Shown: positions 52,842 to 62,351, numbered from the stretch's first letter. The stretch is 64,000 nt of DNA from JBEKTW01 sp963727845 (GCA_963727845.1 CAVSHI010000006.1:186001-250000); one strand, 5' to 3'. Notes: generated by a model from the sequence alone, not told the origin. Numbers and translations: made by a program.

Positions 52842-54435
52842 TTCTGCCGCCGCGGCCGTGAACAAACCGTTGCAGTGCATTGCAGCCATTACTCTTGCAG
52901 ATTGCAAATTCCGGTTCCGCCGAACGGCGGGACTCGTCGTGCTGTTAAGTGTTGCGGCGGGCGTGTACCTGATCGTTCCGGACATTCATTCCGGAGTCAC
53001 ACTGTTTCAGGTTGACCGGCACCGGGTGCTGTACAACTCTGCCGCCGTCGCATTCGGAACCGGAGTGTTTTGCTCCTTGCTACTGACGATGGTTGGATAT
53101 TACTTCGTGAGCAATTCCATCGGGAGGGATATTGTTTCGCGGACTGGATTCCTCATCGCCGCGACACGCGTCACAAACTTTGAGTACATCGCAGGCAAAT
53201 TCCTGGCCAGCACGCTCTATCTTACAGCGATCATCCTGGCGTGCATGGTCAGTGCAATGGGGATGTTTCTCCTGAGAGGTGAAGGGCCGCTGGAACCGCT
53301 TGTGTTCTTCAGCACCTACTGCTGGCTGGCACTGCCGGCCATTCTCTTTTCGGCTGCGGTCGGTCTGGCGTTTGAGTCAATTCCGTTCCTCTCCGGCCGG
53401 ATTGGCGATGTGGTCTATTTCTTCGTGTGGGCGGCGGTCATGGCGGTTCCCGCATCATTTGCCGAGTCTGGTTCTCCGCCGGAATGGGCGAGAATGATGG
53501 ACGTGCTGGGATTTGGATTAATTATCCGCCAGATGAGCCTGACATTCCATACGACCTCAGTCAGCATCGGTCAAACGGGATTCAACCCCAGCCTGCCTCC
53601 GGTCTTGTATTCCGGCATCAGCTGGAGCTGGTCGATGATCGGTGAGAGGCTTGGCTCCTTGGGTTTGCCGGTGATCTTCCTGGCTATCGCTCGGGCTTCA
53701 TTTCATAGATTTGATCCCTCGCGCATCAAGGTCTCGTCCCGTCAATCGCGTCGGAATCCTCTGACCCTGCTGAATGCAAAACTAAAACCCCTGACGAAGT
53801 TACTGTACGCCTCCGGGGGAACGACGAGGAATACGGTTACATTCGCCGGCGCAGTGCGCGCGGATGCAATTGCCACGCTGGCACTTTCGCCGGCTACATT
53901 GCTCGCAGTGATCGGCATCGGCATCATATCGCTCGTTGTCGGGATGCCGGCTCTCCGTGACGGATTGCTGCCGGCGGCGACCGTTGTGCTCGTGATTGCT
54001 CTTGCCGATATCGCCACACGCGACGTGTCCGCCGGAATGACCGGTCTCCTTTACGCCGTCCCGCGGATCAGATCGGGATATGTTCTCTGGAAGTTTGTCT
54101 CCGCGCTTGTCATTACCGTTGCCTTCACTATCATACCACTCATCCGTCTGCTGCCGGCGGAACCTTCTTCCGCGCTCTCGCTGCTTATCGGTTCCTGCCT
54201 TCTCGCCGCGGCGGCGACGGGATTCGGCGTGATCACGCATGGCCGGAAGCTCTTCGTCGCCGTGTTCCTCATGATGATTTACATTGCACTGAACGCAAGG
54301 GCAGAACCCGGCCTTGACTTCGCCGGGTTCAACGGTTGTGCAACAGCCGGCGTCCAGGTTGGCTATGCAATTGCCACGCTGTTCCTTCTATTGATTGCCC
54401 ATATGCGTCACATGATGCACCTTCGGGCCCAGTAA
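52834..54435 (+). CDS. ABC-2 type permease
   Basis: The 533-residue membrane protein has about twelve hydrophobic segments in two halves, typical of ABC-2 permeases with a long soluble linker (about 285-320). GTG 52834 is preceded by GGGAGG and overlaps the ATPase stop. Substrate is unknown; the TM1 region FRRTAGLVVLLSVAAGVYLI and the repeated halves fit an exporter or a gliding-type transporter. Pair with 51959. Confidence 0.85.
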   Translation: MPDSAAAAVNKPLQCIAAITLADCKFRFRRTAGLVVLLSVAAGVYLIVPDIHSGVTLFQVDRHRVLYNSAAVAFGTGVFCSLLLTMVGYYFVSNSIGRDIVSRTGFLIAATRVTNFEYIAGKFLASTLYLTAIILACMVSAMGMFLLRGEGPLEPLVFFSTYCWLALPAILFSAAVGLAFESIPFLSGRIGDVVYFFVWAAVMAVPASFAESGSPPEWARMMDVLGFGLIIRQMSLTFHTTSVSIGQTGFNPSLPPVLYSGISWSWSMIGERLGSLGLPVIFLAIARASFHRFDPSRIKVSSRQSRRNPLTLLNAKLKPLTKLLYASGGTTRNTVTFAGAVRADAIATLALSPATLLAVIGIGIISLVVGMPALRDGLLPAATVVLVIALADIATRDVSAGMTGLLYAVPRIRSGYVLWKFVSALVITVAFTIIPLIRLLPAEPSSALSLLIGSCLLAAAATGFGVITHGRKLFVAVFLMMIYIALNARAEPGLDFAGFNGCATAGVQVGYAIATLFLLLIAHMRHMMHLRAQ

Positions 54436-54473
54436 TCGCAGCGATTGAGATTACTTCTGCGGCCGCCCGCTAC

Positions 54474-54502
54474 TTGACATTCAGACTGAAAACTCTTAAA
54501 TT
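54474..54502 (+). promoter_or_regulatory. Promoter candidate for T9SS gene 54618
   Basis: TTGACA-N17-TAAATT with spacer TTCAGACTGAAAACTCT. Nearly the same 29 bases occur at 56258. Confidence 0.65.
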
Positions 54503-54617
54503 ACCATGATTTCAAGAGCCGCAAACATGCCGGGTGGCATTTGTTTTTACCGTATGCAAGCTGGGACATATAATGAATAAACCACAGATCTTTCAAATTA
54601 TTTAGAGGAACATTTTC

Positions 54618-55979
54618 ATGCGTGGAGAATTGAAAAGTCTTTTGTTCTTAATGCTGCTGATCGTTTGCGGCATCAATTCATCAGTTGCTCAATGGGTACA
54701 AACCGCCTCACCCAACAACGGCGCTTACAATGTAACAGTAAGTTCGGTACTCGTGACTATTCCGTCACCGGCGGACACAGTGCTATTTGCCGGAACTGCG
54801 AGCGGAGTCTATCTATCCGGCAACGGGGGTAATAGCTGGAATGAGAAGAACTATTATCCCGGAGTTGCACCGGGCAGTATTAATTGTTTCGCTGTCTCCG
54901 ATACAAATATATTTGCTGGAACTTCCCTTGGCATCTTTCTATCAACAAATAACTGTGAAAGCTGGAGCATCCCTGATTCAGGTTTGTTAACGTCTACCAT
55001 TACTTCCATGGCATTTTCGGGAAAAAATATTTTTGCCGGGATTTTGCCAACGACCAGCTACATCACTACTCCGCCATACATCGTGCAGGTTCCGGGCGGT
55101 GTATTTCTATCAACCAACAACGGTGCGACATGGAGTGTCGTTGATTCTGGCTTGACAGACACTTCTTCCACAAATGTTTCTGCTCTTGCTGCCGTAGGCA
55201 ATACTATCGTTGCCGGAACTACCGACAATAGCGGCATTTTTCGTTCCACGAACAGCGGTACAACCTGGACTTCGGCGAATACCGGCTTGTTCACGGTAGT
55301 AGGCGACTCAACCCAGTACATACAAATTCATGCACTTACAACTATAGGTTCCAAGATCTTCGCCGGCACGGATCAGGGCGTCTTTCTTTCCACTAACGAC
55401 GGCGTAAGCTGGAGCTCGGCGAGCACAGGAATACCCCTAAATGAATTCCAACAGTTCCCTGCAGTAGGATGTCTGGTTGCGGCGGGCACGAATCTCTTTG
55501 CCGGGATGAATGGTGAGGTACCGGGCGGAGTGTATCTCTCAACCAACTCGGGTGCAAGCTGGACCTGGACAGATTCGGGCGCGGTGGGAATTCATGTCAC
55601 TTCACTCGTTGTTTCGGGAAATTATATCTATGCTGTGTCTGAAACCGGATTATGGAAACGGTCGTTGAGCAACATGGGCGTCGCGGCGGTTGCAGAAAGA
55701 AACGCCGGAGCACCGAAAGCATTTGCGCTTGGACAGAATTACCCGAACCCATTCAATCCTACAACGAATATTTCATTTACGCTTCCGGAACAATCTTTTG
55801 TTTCGCTGAAGGTGTACGATATTGTTGGAAGAGAAGTGGCAACGCTTGTTAACGGAGAGCAAACTCCCGGATACAAGTCGGTAACGTGGAACGCCTCAAA
55901 CGTACCCAGTGGTATGTATTTTTATCGTCTGCAAACGAAGGAGTTCACGCAAACAAGAAAGCTTTTACTGCTGAAATAG
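54618..55979 (+). CDS. T9SS-secreted BNR/sialidase-like propeller protein
   Basis: The 453-residue protein has a signal peptide (MRGELKSLLFLMLLIVCGIN), then repeated blades such as GVYLSGNGGNSW, GIFLSTNNCESW, GVFLSTNNGATW, GIFRSTNSGTTW and GVFLSTNDGVSW, the S-x-[ND]-x-G-x-[ST]-W BNR/YCF48-type motif. It ends in the sorting domain FALGQNYPNPFNPTT to TRKLLLLK. It is exported by the Sec and type IX systems. The AGAGGAA before the ATG is a fair ribosome site. Confidence 0.88.
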   Translation: MRGELKSLLFLMLLIVCGINSSVAQWVQTASPNNGAYNVTVSSVLVTIPSPADTVLFAGTASGVYLSGNGGNSWNEKNYYPGVAPGSINCFAVSDTNIFAGTSLGIFLSTNNCESWSIPDSGLLTSTITSMAFSGKNIFAGILPTTSYITTPPYIVQVPGGVFLSTNNGATWSVVDSGLTDTSSTNVSALAAVGNTIVAGTTDNSGIFRSTNSGTTWTSANTGLFTVVGDSTQYIQIHALTTIGSKIFAGTDQGVFLSTNDGVSWSSASTGIPLNEFQQFPAVGCLVAAGTNLFAGMNGEVPGGVYLSTNSGASWTWTDSGAVGIHVTSLVVSGNYIYAVSETGLWKRSLSNMGVAAVAERNAGAPKAFALGQNYPNPFNPTTNISFTLPEQSFVSLKVYDIVGREVATLVNGEQTPGYKSVTWNASNVPSGMYFYRLQTKEFTQTRKLLLLK

Positions 55980-56034
55980 TGATCGGAATATGGCGATGTG
56001 ATGTCATCAGATCCTATCAGCGTTCATCAGCGGT
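55980..56034. repeat. Quasi-periodic tract with ATCAGCGGTC word
   Basis: GATGTGATGTCATCAGATCC runs into TATCAGCGTTCATCAGCGGTC. The rest of the 458-base gap to 56438 holds the terminator modules, a stretch to 56257 with nothing recognised, and a promoter. Confidence 0.5.
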
Positions 56035-56037
56035 CTG

Positions 56038-56070
56038 AAACCCCGTTCACTCCGAGCGGGGTTTTCTATT
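56038..56070 (+). terminator. Terminator module copy 2a
   Basis: AAACCCCG/CGGGGTTT with loop TTCACTCCGAG and TTTTCTATTTG, differing from copy 1a by a single loop base. Confidence 0.88.
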
Positions 56071-56088
56071 TGTTCCATGGCAAAAGAA

Positions 56089-56153
56089 AACGGCCCACAC
56101 CCGCAGGTCCAATTCACTGGCTGCCGTCCTCATCGTGGGTCGGTTTTTTTTAA
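56089..56153 (+). terminator. Terminator module copy 2b
   Basis: AACGGCCCACACCCGCAGG, then CCTCATCGTGGGTCGGTTTTTTTT. It matches copy 1b with an insertion of about 18 bases. Confidence 0.55.
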
Positions 56154-56257
56154 CCATAAGGTTTATTGTATTCTCAAGGGAATAATAACCTCCTGGCGCC
56201 TGCCAGCGATCGGTTTGCCCCGGCCAAATTCCATCCGAAAGTAGGGTCGTCCGCCAC

Positions 56258-56286
56258 TTGACAATCAGACTGAAATATCTTAAATT
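56258..56286 (+). promoter_or_regulatory. Promoter candidate for T9SS gene 56438
   Basis: TTGACA-N17-TAAATT with spacer ATCAGACTGAAATATCT, a near copy of the promoter at 54474. Confidence 0.65.
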
Positions 56287-56437
56287 ATAAGAGTATTTTC
56301 AAAAGCTGCAAAACTTAGAGGGAGGTCTGCCGGCATTCCGTGGTTTGTTTCCTGGGAATACTTCTTCTCCTACATCCGGCCCGTATGCGGCTCCGACAAA
56401 TAACTTACTCATCAATCATCATTCATAAGGAGGACTT

Positions 56438-59344
56438 ATGAAAAACCCATTAACTCTTTGCTTCATGTTTCTCACGCTGTACGTGGTTCCAGCAATCACT
56501 CAGTGGTCACACGAGTCAAATGTGAACAACGCCATCTGTACAGCAACAGGCGATCAGACGAATACAGTTATTGTTTCAGACAGCTCGGGGGGTTCCATCA
56601 TTGCATGGATAGACGCTCGTAGCGGCATTGATAAAATCTACGCCCAGCGGGTGAACGCTTCCGGCATTGCCCAATGGACGGCCAACGGTGTTGCGATCTG
56701 TACGGCATCGGGCAATCAAATTAACCCCGCGATCCTTCCCGACGGCTCCGGAGGAGCCATCATTACGTGGCAAGATGAGCGCAGCGACCTCGGCGACATC
56801 TATGCCCAGCGCATAAACTCCTCGGGAACTCTGCAATGGGCGGCCAACGGTGTTGCGATCTGCACGGCGGGGTGGGATCAGGATGCTCCCAGTCTCGCTT
56901 CAGACGGCTCGGGCGGTGCTATCATTGCATGGTATGACTATCGCAACGGCAGCAACTACGATATCTATACCCAGCGGGTGAACGCGTCCGGCCTTGTGCA
57001 GTGGACGGCCAACGGTGTTGTCATCTGCAATGCGTCGGGAGATCAGGGTCTTCAAACGATCGTCTCGGACGGCTCGGGTGGCGCTATCATTACCTGGATG
57101 GACCATCGCAATGGCAGCAACTACGACATCTTCGCTCAGCGGGTGAATGCTTTGGGCGCAACGCAGTGGGCAGCTAACGGTCTCGCAATATGCACGGCCG
57201 CAGGCGATCAGTATGGCCCCGTCATAGCCTCCGACGGCTTCGGTGGTGCCATCATTACATGGGACGACCCACGTACCGACGCCGATGACATTTATGCCCA
57301 GCGCGTGAACGCTGCGGGCACAGTGCAATGGACTCCCAACGGTGTTGCCGTCTGCACGGCGGCAGGCGCTCAGTTAAGTCCCACCATCGTTTCGGACGGC
57401 TCGGGCGGCGCTATCATGGCATGGGAAGACGATCGGAGCGACGCCGGCGACATCTACGCTCAGAGCGTCAACGCTTCCGGATCTCCCCAATGGACAGCCA
57501 ATGGCGTTGCCATCTGCACGGCGACAGGCGCTCAATATAGTCCCAGCATCGTTTCAGACAGTTTAGGGGGAGCCATCATTACATGGTGGGACTATCGCAA
57601 CGGCAGTAACTACGATATCTATACCCAGCGGGTGAACGCTTCCGGCCTTGTGCAGTGGACGGCAAACGGTGTTGCGATCTGCACTGCGGGAGGTTCCCAA
57701 GAATATCCCACTATTGTCTCAGACGGCTCGGGCGGTGCCATCATTGCATGGATCGACTACCGCAATGGAAGCGTTGATGGATACGACATCTATGCCCAGG
57801 AAGTTGATCAAATAGGATATCTCGGGAAAAACGGACCAGTACTTACGGCCGTGCAAGACGTGGCCGGGGACCAGGGAGGACGCGTATCGGTCGCATGGAA
57901 TAAATCCTCTTATGATCAGTTTCCATATCAAGTAGTCACGTATTATTCCATATGGCGTGGGGTTGACATCGCTTCGTTGAGCCAGTCGGCAAAGCGTATT
58001 ATGCCTGGAGAAATGACACTACATTTTTCGGGTGAGGGATATCGTGAGGTCACAACAGCCACCGGTTCGACATACTGGGAGTGGGTCGGTAATATCACAA
58101 GTCACTATCTCTCGAACTACTCTTTCACCGCGCCAACGCTGGCAGATTCTGGACCGACGGGTACTCACCAGGTGAAGTTCTTTATCTCAGCCCAAACGTG
58201 GAATCAATATGTGTTTTGGGATTCGAATGTCGACAGCGGCTACTCGGTTGATAATTTGCCGCCACTGCCCGTGGCTTCGCTCTCCTTACAACCGGAGGCT
58301 GGTCCCTCAGTTAATGTCCACTGGAACAAAGACATTACGGATCCCGATGTCGGATATTATGAAGTTCACCGCTCCACCACCGACGGCTTCACTCCGGGGC
58401 CATCGACAAAGATCGGCCAAACGTCGGATACAGCCTTGGTCGATGCAGCCCCAAGCTCGGGAACGATAGACTACTACCGCGTGGTCACGGTCGACATCCA
58501 CGGCAACAAGAGTACTCCGTCCCAGGAAGCGTCCGTAGGTGTTGCAGTTACAACTCAGTACGCTGTATCGGATCGATGGAACCTCATCTCGGTTCCATTA
58601 ACCGTCACCAGCTACGCAAAGTCTTCTCTGTATCCAACAGCAGCCTCCAATGCCTTTACCTACCAAGGCGGCTACGTTGCCGAGGCAACCCTTGCCAACG
58701 GAGTTGGCTATTGGCTCAAGTTCAGGGGTGGGCAGAGTATCGGCGTCACAGGACTGGCTCGTACGCGGGATTCAATCTCGGTACAAGCAGGATGGAATCT
58801 GGTAGGATCAATCAGCTCTCCGGTCGCGGCTGCAGGCCTGGGCAGCATCCCGGGCGGCATCGTGGCGTCCCAGTTCTTTGGGTATAGTGCAGGGTATCAG
58901 ATAACGGATTCGATTCAGCCCGGCAAAGGTTACTGGGTGAAGGTAAACCAGAGCGGCACGCTGATCCTGGCATCGGCAGGAGAGTTGGCTCCGGAAGCGC
59001 GCATCAGGATAGTACCCGACGGTGAGAATCCTCCTGCTCCTCCCGGAGAAGAACTCTCGAATCTCACATCCGGAATCCCGAGCCAGTTCGCCTTACAGCA
59101 AAACTACCCCAATCCATTCAATCCGACGACGGTCATCAATTACGAACTGCCAAAGGCAGCGTACGTTCATCTGACGGTGTACGACATGCTGGGCAGAGAA
59201 GTTGCCACGCTCGTAAACGGAGTTCAGGATGCCGGGTACAAATCGGTCCAATTCAGTGCGGAGAACCTACCAAGTGGTATTTATGCCTACAGACTGACTG
59301 CTGGAACATATGTTGAAGTGAAGAAAATGGCCCTCCTGAAGTGA
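56438..59344 (+). CDS. T9SS-secreted protein with eight tandem 50-residue repeats
   Basis: The 968-residue protein begins with a signal peptide (MKNPLTLCFMFLTLYVVPAI) after AAGGAGG. Residues about 45-455 are about eight repeats of 49-55 residues with the pattern SDGSGGAII(A/T)W-x-D-x-R, YDIYAQRVNASG, QW(T/A)ANGVAICTA. A fibronectin-type domain (about 610-700), a region with RWNLISVPL and SWN-like strands follow. The C-terminal sorting domain is FALQQNYPNPFNPTTVINYE to VKKMALLK. The repeats probably form a propeller or solenoid at the cell surface. Confidence 0.88.
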   Translation: MKNPLTLCFMFLTLYVVPAITQWSHESNVNNAICTATGDQTNTVIVSDSSGGSIIAWIDARSGIDKIYAQRVNASGIAQWTANGVAICTASGNQINPAILPDGSGGAIITWQDERSDLGDIYAQRINSSGTLQWAANGVAICTAGWDQDAPSLASDGSGGAIIAWYDYRNGSNYDIYTQRVNASGLVQWTANGVVICNASGDQGLQTIVSDGSGGAIITWMDHRNGSNYDIFAQRVNALGATQWAANGLAICTAAGDQYGPVIASDGFGGAIITWDDPRTDADDIYAQRVNAAGTVQWTPNGVAVCTAAGAQLSPTIVSDGSGGAIMAWEDDRSDAGDIYAQSVNASGSPQWTANGVAICTATGAQYSPSIVSDSLGGAIITWWDYRNGSNYDIYTQRVNASGLVQWTANGVAICTAGGSQEYPTIVSDGSGGAIIAWIDYRNGSVDGYDIYAQEVDQIGYLGKNGPVLTAVQDVAGDQGGRVSVAWNKSSYDQFPYQVVTYYSIWRGVDIASLSQSAKRIMPGEMTLHFSGEGYREVTTATGSTYWEWVGNITSHYLSNYSFTAPTLADSGPTGTHQVKFFISAQTWNQYVFWDSNVDSGYSVDNLPPLPVASLSLQPEAGPSVNVHWNKDITDPDVGYYEVHRSTTDGFTPGPSTKIGQTSDTALVDAAPSSGTIDYYRVVTVDIHGNKSTPSQEASVGVAVTTQYAVSDRWNLISVPLTVTSYAKSSLYPTAASNAFTYQGGYVAEATLANGVGYWLKFRGGQSIGVTGLARTRDSISVQAGWNLVGSISSPVAAAGLGSIPGGIVASQFFGYSAGYQITDSIQPGKGYWVKVNQSGTLILASAGELAPEARIRIVPDGENPPAPPGEELSNLTSGIPSQFALQQNYPNPFNPTTVINYELPKAAYVHLTVYDMLGREVATLVNGVQDAGYKSVQFSAENLPSGIYAYRLTAGTYVEVKKMALLK

Positions 59345-59460
59345 CGAGGGCTGTTCAGGAGTATGGGAGTGATGGGAAATGGAGATGATGAGAAAACAAC
59401 ATGTTGACATAACGAGATACACCGGCACATTTTTGAATTTTTAATTTTGACTTGAGTCCG
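59345..59460. repeat. Quasi-periodic intergenic tract
   Basis: Drifting words GGAGTGATGGGAAATGGAGA, GATGATGAGAAAAC and TTTTTGAATTTTTAATTTTG fill the first part of the 480-base gap before the kinase gene. The rest holds a terminator and a promoter, with no coding sequence. Confidence 0.5.
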
Positions 59461-59469
59461 TTATCACGC

Positions 59470-59508
59470 AAGCCGACTCGTCCTCATCGCGGGTCGGCTT
59501 TCTATTTT
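59470..59508 (+). terminator. Rho-independent terminator
   Basis: AAGCCGAC (59470-59477) pairs with GTCGGCTT (59493-59500) with TCTATTTT after it. The TCCTCATCGCGGGTCGGCTT part is shared with copies 1b and 2b. Confidence 0.85.
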
Positions 59509-59633
59509 AACACGATTTTCCTGGATAAATCGCCCATAGAATCCTGTTTTCTGTCATCCCGTCTTTGAGATCCATCCTCGCGTGCGTTGTATTTACGATT
59601 CAATCCATCCTAGTCCGGTCATTGAAATCGTCC

Positions 59634-59662
59634 TTGACTCAAATTCGAATATTCATTACCTT
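59634..59662 (+). promoter_or_regulatory. Promoter candidate for the hybrid kinase
   Basis: TTGACT-N17-TACCTT; the -10 region TTCATTACCTT matches the receiver promoter at 19726 over 11 bases. Confidence 0.5.
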
Positions 59663-59824
59663 TCGGTCGCATCAATCAAGTGCGGATCATGAGGTTATTA
59701 GATCTTCCCGATGGCAGACCCGTGAGTTCGAAAATGAACCCGCTTGTAATAAACGCTCACACGACACGCCCTGACATTCTCACCATAAATACTTCTTTTT
59801 GCAATAGTACTGCATGAGGCCGAC

Positions 59825-62335
59825 ATGACATTTCTCAAGGTGCTGAAGAAAATTGGGTCGAGACCCCACGTGGGTGATGAAGAACAAGACCGGCTCCTCG
59901 GAATCCTTCACAGCATAACGATTGCCATGACCACCGGACTTGTTTTCCTCCTGGTTCAGAGGATTTGGACCGGAAGAACCGCCCTGGTTTTGCCGATTGC
60001 AGCCGTCTTCTTCATTCTCTTGTGGTCAATTGCTTTGACCCGCCGGGGATTGCTCAAATGGTCCGGGGGGTTGACGCTTTGGGTCCTGATCATCTTTTTC
60101 GATTACCTTGCCATCATGAATGATGGTCTGCATGATTCATCCCTTCTCGGAATGCCTGGCGTTATTGTTTGCGCCGGCATTCTCCTCGATCGGAAGCCCT
60201 TCTTTGCGGTGACCGGCTTCATCCTGATCTCCGTCGGTCTCCTCGGTTGTCTGGAAATCACGGGAATCGTTCGGAACAACTTCAGCATGTATACAAATAG
60301 CACTGACGTTCTGGACATTCTCGTCATTTTAGGAATCACAGGGATGGCCGTGCGTTTGCTTGCTGACAATCTCAAGAACAGTCTAGCGCGAGTTTTGCGT
60401 AGCGAGAAGAACCTGCGCGTCCAGACCGATCAATTGATTGAATCCAAGGAACGATACCGGAATCTTTTCGAAGCGGCGAACGACGCAATTTTTATCATGG
60501 ACAAAGAGAGATTTATTGACTGTAACAGCGAGGCGCTGGACATGTTTGGTTGCAGGAATCGAACGGATGTTGTGGCCCATTCTCCGTGGGATTACAGTCC
60601 GCTTCATCAACCCGATGGAAGGGACTCAAAAGAAAAGGCCACAGAGATCATTCATGCCGCTATTGACGGAGTTCCTCAGCGTTTCTATTGGAAACATTCA
60701 CGGAAAGACGGGTCGTTGCTGGATGCGGAAGTCTCATTGAACCGTGTGGATTATGGCAGCGGCATAATCATGCAGGCTATCGTGCGCAATATTACCGAGC
60801 GCAAGCAAGCAGAGGAGGCGCTGCGGGAGAGTGAGGAAAAGTATCGCCTGCTTTTCGAAGAGTCGCTGGACGCGGTGTTTACCACCAAGCCGACGGGGGA
60901 ATTCACCGATATGAATGCTGCTGGGATTAAACTGTTCGGCTTCGATTCCAAAGAAGAAATGCTAAGGGTCGCTCAGGCGGAAGAACTTTTCTGGAATCCC
61001 GACAACCGCAACAAATATCAGGAGTGGATGAGTAAACAGGGATTCGTGAAAGATTATGAAGTGGAGTGTAAAACTAAAGAAGGGAAGAAGTTGACCGTCC
61101 TGGAAACCGCAAATGCAGTCCGAGACTCGCAGGGGATTGTGGTGGCATACCGTGGTATCCTACGTGACATTACGGCACACAAACAACTTGAGAAGCAATT
61201 CTTGCGCGCGCAGAGAATGGATAGCATCGGGACCCTTGCCGGAGGGGTCGCGCATGATCTCAATAACGTACTAGCGCCGATAATGATGGCAGTGGAAGTA
61301 CTCCAGTCGAAATTCTCCGACGAAGAGAGCAAACGTATTCTCAATACCCTTGAGAAGAGCTCTAAACGAGGGTCAGATATTGTGAAACAAATCCTGGCAT
61401 TTGGCCGAGGCGTAGAAGGCGACCGCGTCATTATCCAGCCAAAGCATATTATTCGTGAAATTGAAAGGATTGCCATGGAGACGTTCCCGAAGTCTATCCA
61501 GTTCAGGACACTTGTCCCGAAGGATCTCTGGCCGATCCTTGCGGATCCAACCCAGATCCATCAGGTGTTATTGAACGTCTGCGTCAACGCGAGAGATGCA
61601 ATGCCGAAAGGTGGAGTTCTGAGCGTTTCCGCAGAGAATTTTCACGTCGATGAGCACTACGCTGGAATGAACATTGAAGCGAAGGAAGGGCGATACGTTG
61701 TCCTGACGGTAGCCGACACTGGAACGGGTATCCCTGGTGCCATCATGGATCATATCTTCGACCCGTTTTTTACGACAAAAGAAATCGGGAAAGGAACAGG
61801 GCTGGGTCTGTCGACGGCGTTGGGTATCGTACGAAGTCACGGCGGGTTCATCAATGTGAACAGTGAAGAAGGGCGAGGTACGAGTTTCAAGGTCTACCTG
61901 CCGGCGCAATTGAAGGACCAAGAAGCCGTCAAAGAAACAGTACGTCCGCAACTTCCACAGGGAAAGGGCGAGTTGATTCTTGTTGTTGACGATGAGGCTT
62001 CTATCCGCGAAATTGCCAAATTTACCCTTGAAGCAAACGGATACCAAGTCGTGACTGCGAATGACGGTGTGGAAGCCATATCGATCTTCGCCCGGGATGA
62101 GGGCACGATCAAACTAGTTCTCATGGACCTGATGATGCCTGGGATGGATGGCCCCGCAACGATTCTCGCCCTGCAGATGATGAAAACAAGTGCGAAGATT
62201 GTCGCGACGAGTGGTGAGATGAGCCGGGGAGGAACCGTTATTGAAGCGATTCCCGGAGTGAGTGCGTTTTTGAAAAAACCGTATACAGGCGAAATGTTGT
62301 TAAAGACCCTGCACGATGTCCTTAGTGCGGGATAG
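59825..62335 (+). CDS. Hybrid sensor histidine kinase with two PAS domains
   Basis: The 836-residue protein has five or six membrane helices in residues 28-185, a short coil, PAS 1 (about 210-330, ending VRNITERKQAEEAL), PAS 2 (about 335-460, ending LRDITAHKQLEKQF), the phospho-acceptor H box GTLAGGVAHDLNN, N box VCVNARDAMP, G boxes DTGTGIPG and GKGTGLGLSTALG, then a receiver (LVVDDEASIREIA; phospho-acceptor in VLMDLMMPGMDG; FLKKPY). No partner regulator is adjacent. The receiver could hand phosphate to another regulator, or act alone. Confidence 0.92.
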   Translation: MTFLKVLKKIGSRPHVGDEEQDRLLGILHSITIAMTTGLVFLLVQRIWTGRTALVLPIAAVFFILLWSIALTRRGLLKWSGGLTLWVLIIFFDYLAIMNDGLHDSSLLGMPGVIVCAGILLDRKPFFAVTGFILISVGLLGCLEITGIVRNNFSMYTNSTDVLDILVILGITGMAVRLLADNLKNSLARVLRSEKNLRVQTDQLIESKERYRNLFEAANDAIFIMDKERFIDCNSEALDMFGCRNRTDVVAHSPWDYSPLHQPDGRDSKEKATEIIHAAIDGVPQRFYWKHSRKDGSLLDAEVSLNRVDYGSGIIMQAIVRNITERKQAEEALRESEEKYRLLFEESLDAVFTTKPTGEFTDMNAAGIKLFGFDSKEEMLRVAQAEELFWNPDNRNKYQEWMSKQGFVKDYEVECKTKEGKKLTVLETANAVRDSQGIVVAYRGILRDITAHKQLEKQFLRAQRMDSIGTLAGGVAHDLNNVLAPIMMAVEVLQSKFSDEESKRILNTLEKSSKRGSDIVKQILAFGRGVEGDRVIIQPKHIIREIERIAMETFPKSIQFRTLVPKDLWPILADPTQIHQVLLNVCVNARDAMPKGGVLSVSAENFHVDEHYAGMNIEAKEGRYVVLTVADTGTGIPGAIMDHIFDPFFTTKEIGKGTGLGLSTALGIVRSHGGFINVNSEEGRGTSFKVYLPAQLKDQEAVKETVRPQLPQGKGELILVVDDEASIREIAKFTLEANGYQVVTANDGVEAISIFARDEGTIKLVLMDLMMPGMDGPATILALQMMKTSAKIVATSGEMSRGGTVIEAIPGVSAFLKKPYTGEMLLKTLHDVLSAG

Positions 62336-62351
62336 AGCCATTGCTGAAAAG

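Noticed and set aside
56438..57800. CRISPR-like array from the regular 150-base DNA repeats
   Set aside because: The repeats are in-frame protein repeats with no spacer structure; no cas genes are present. No CRISPR array was seen anywhere in the window.
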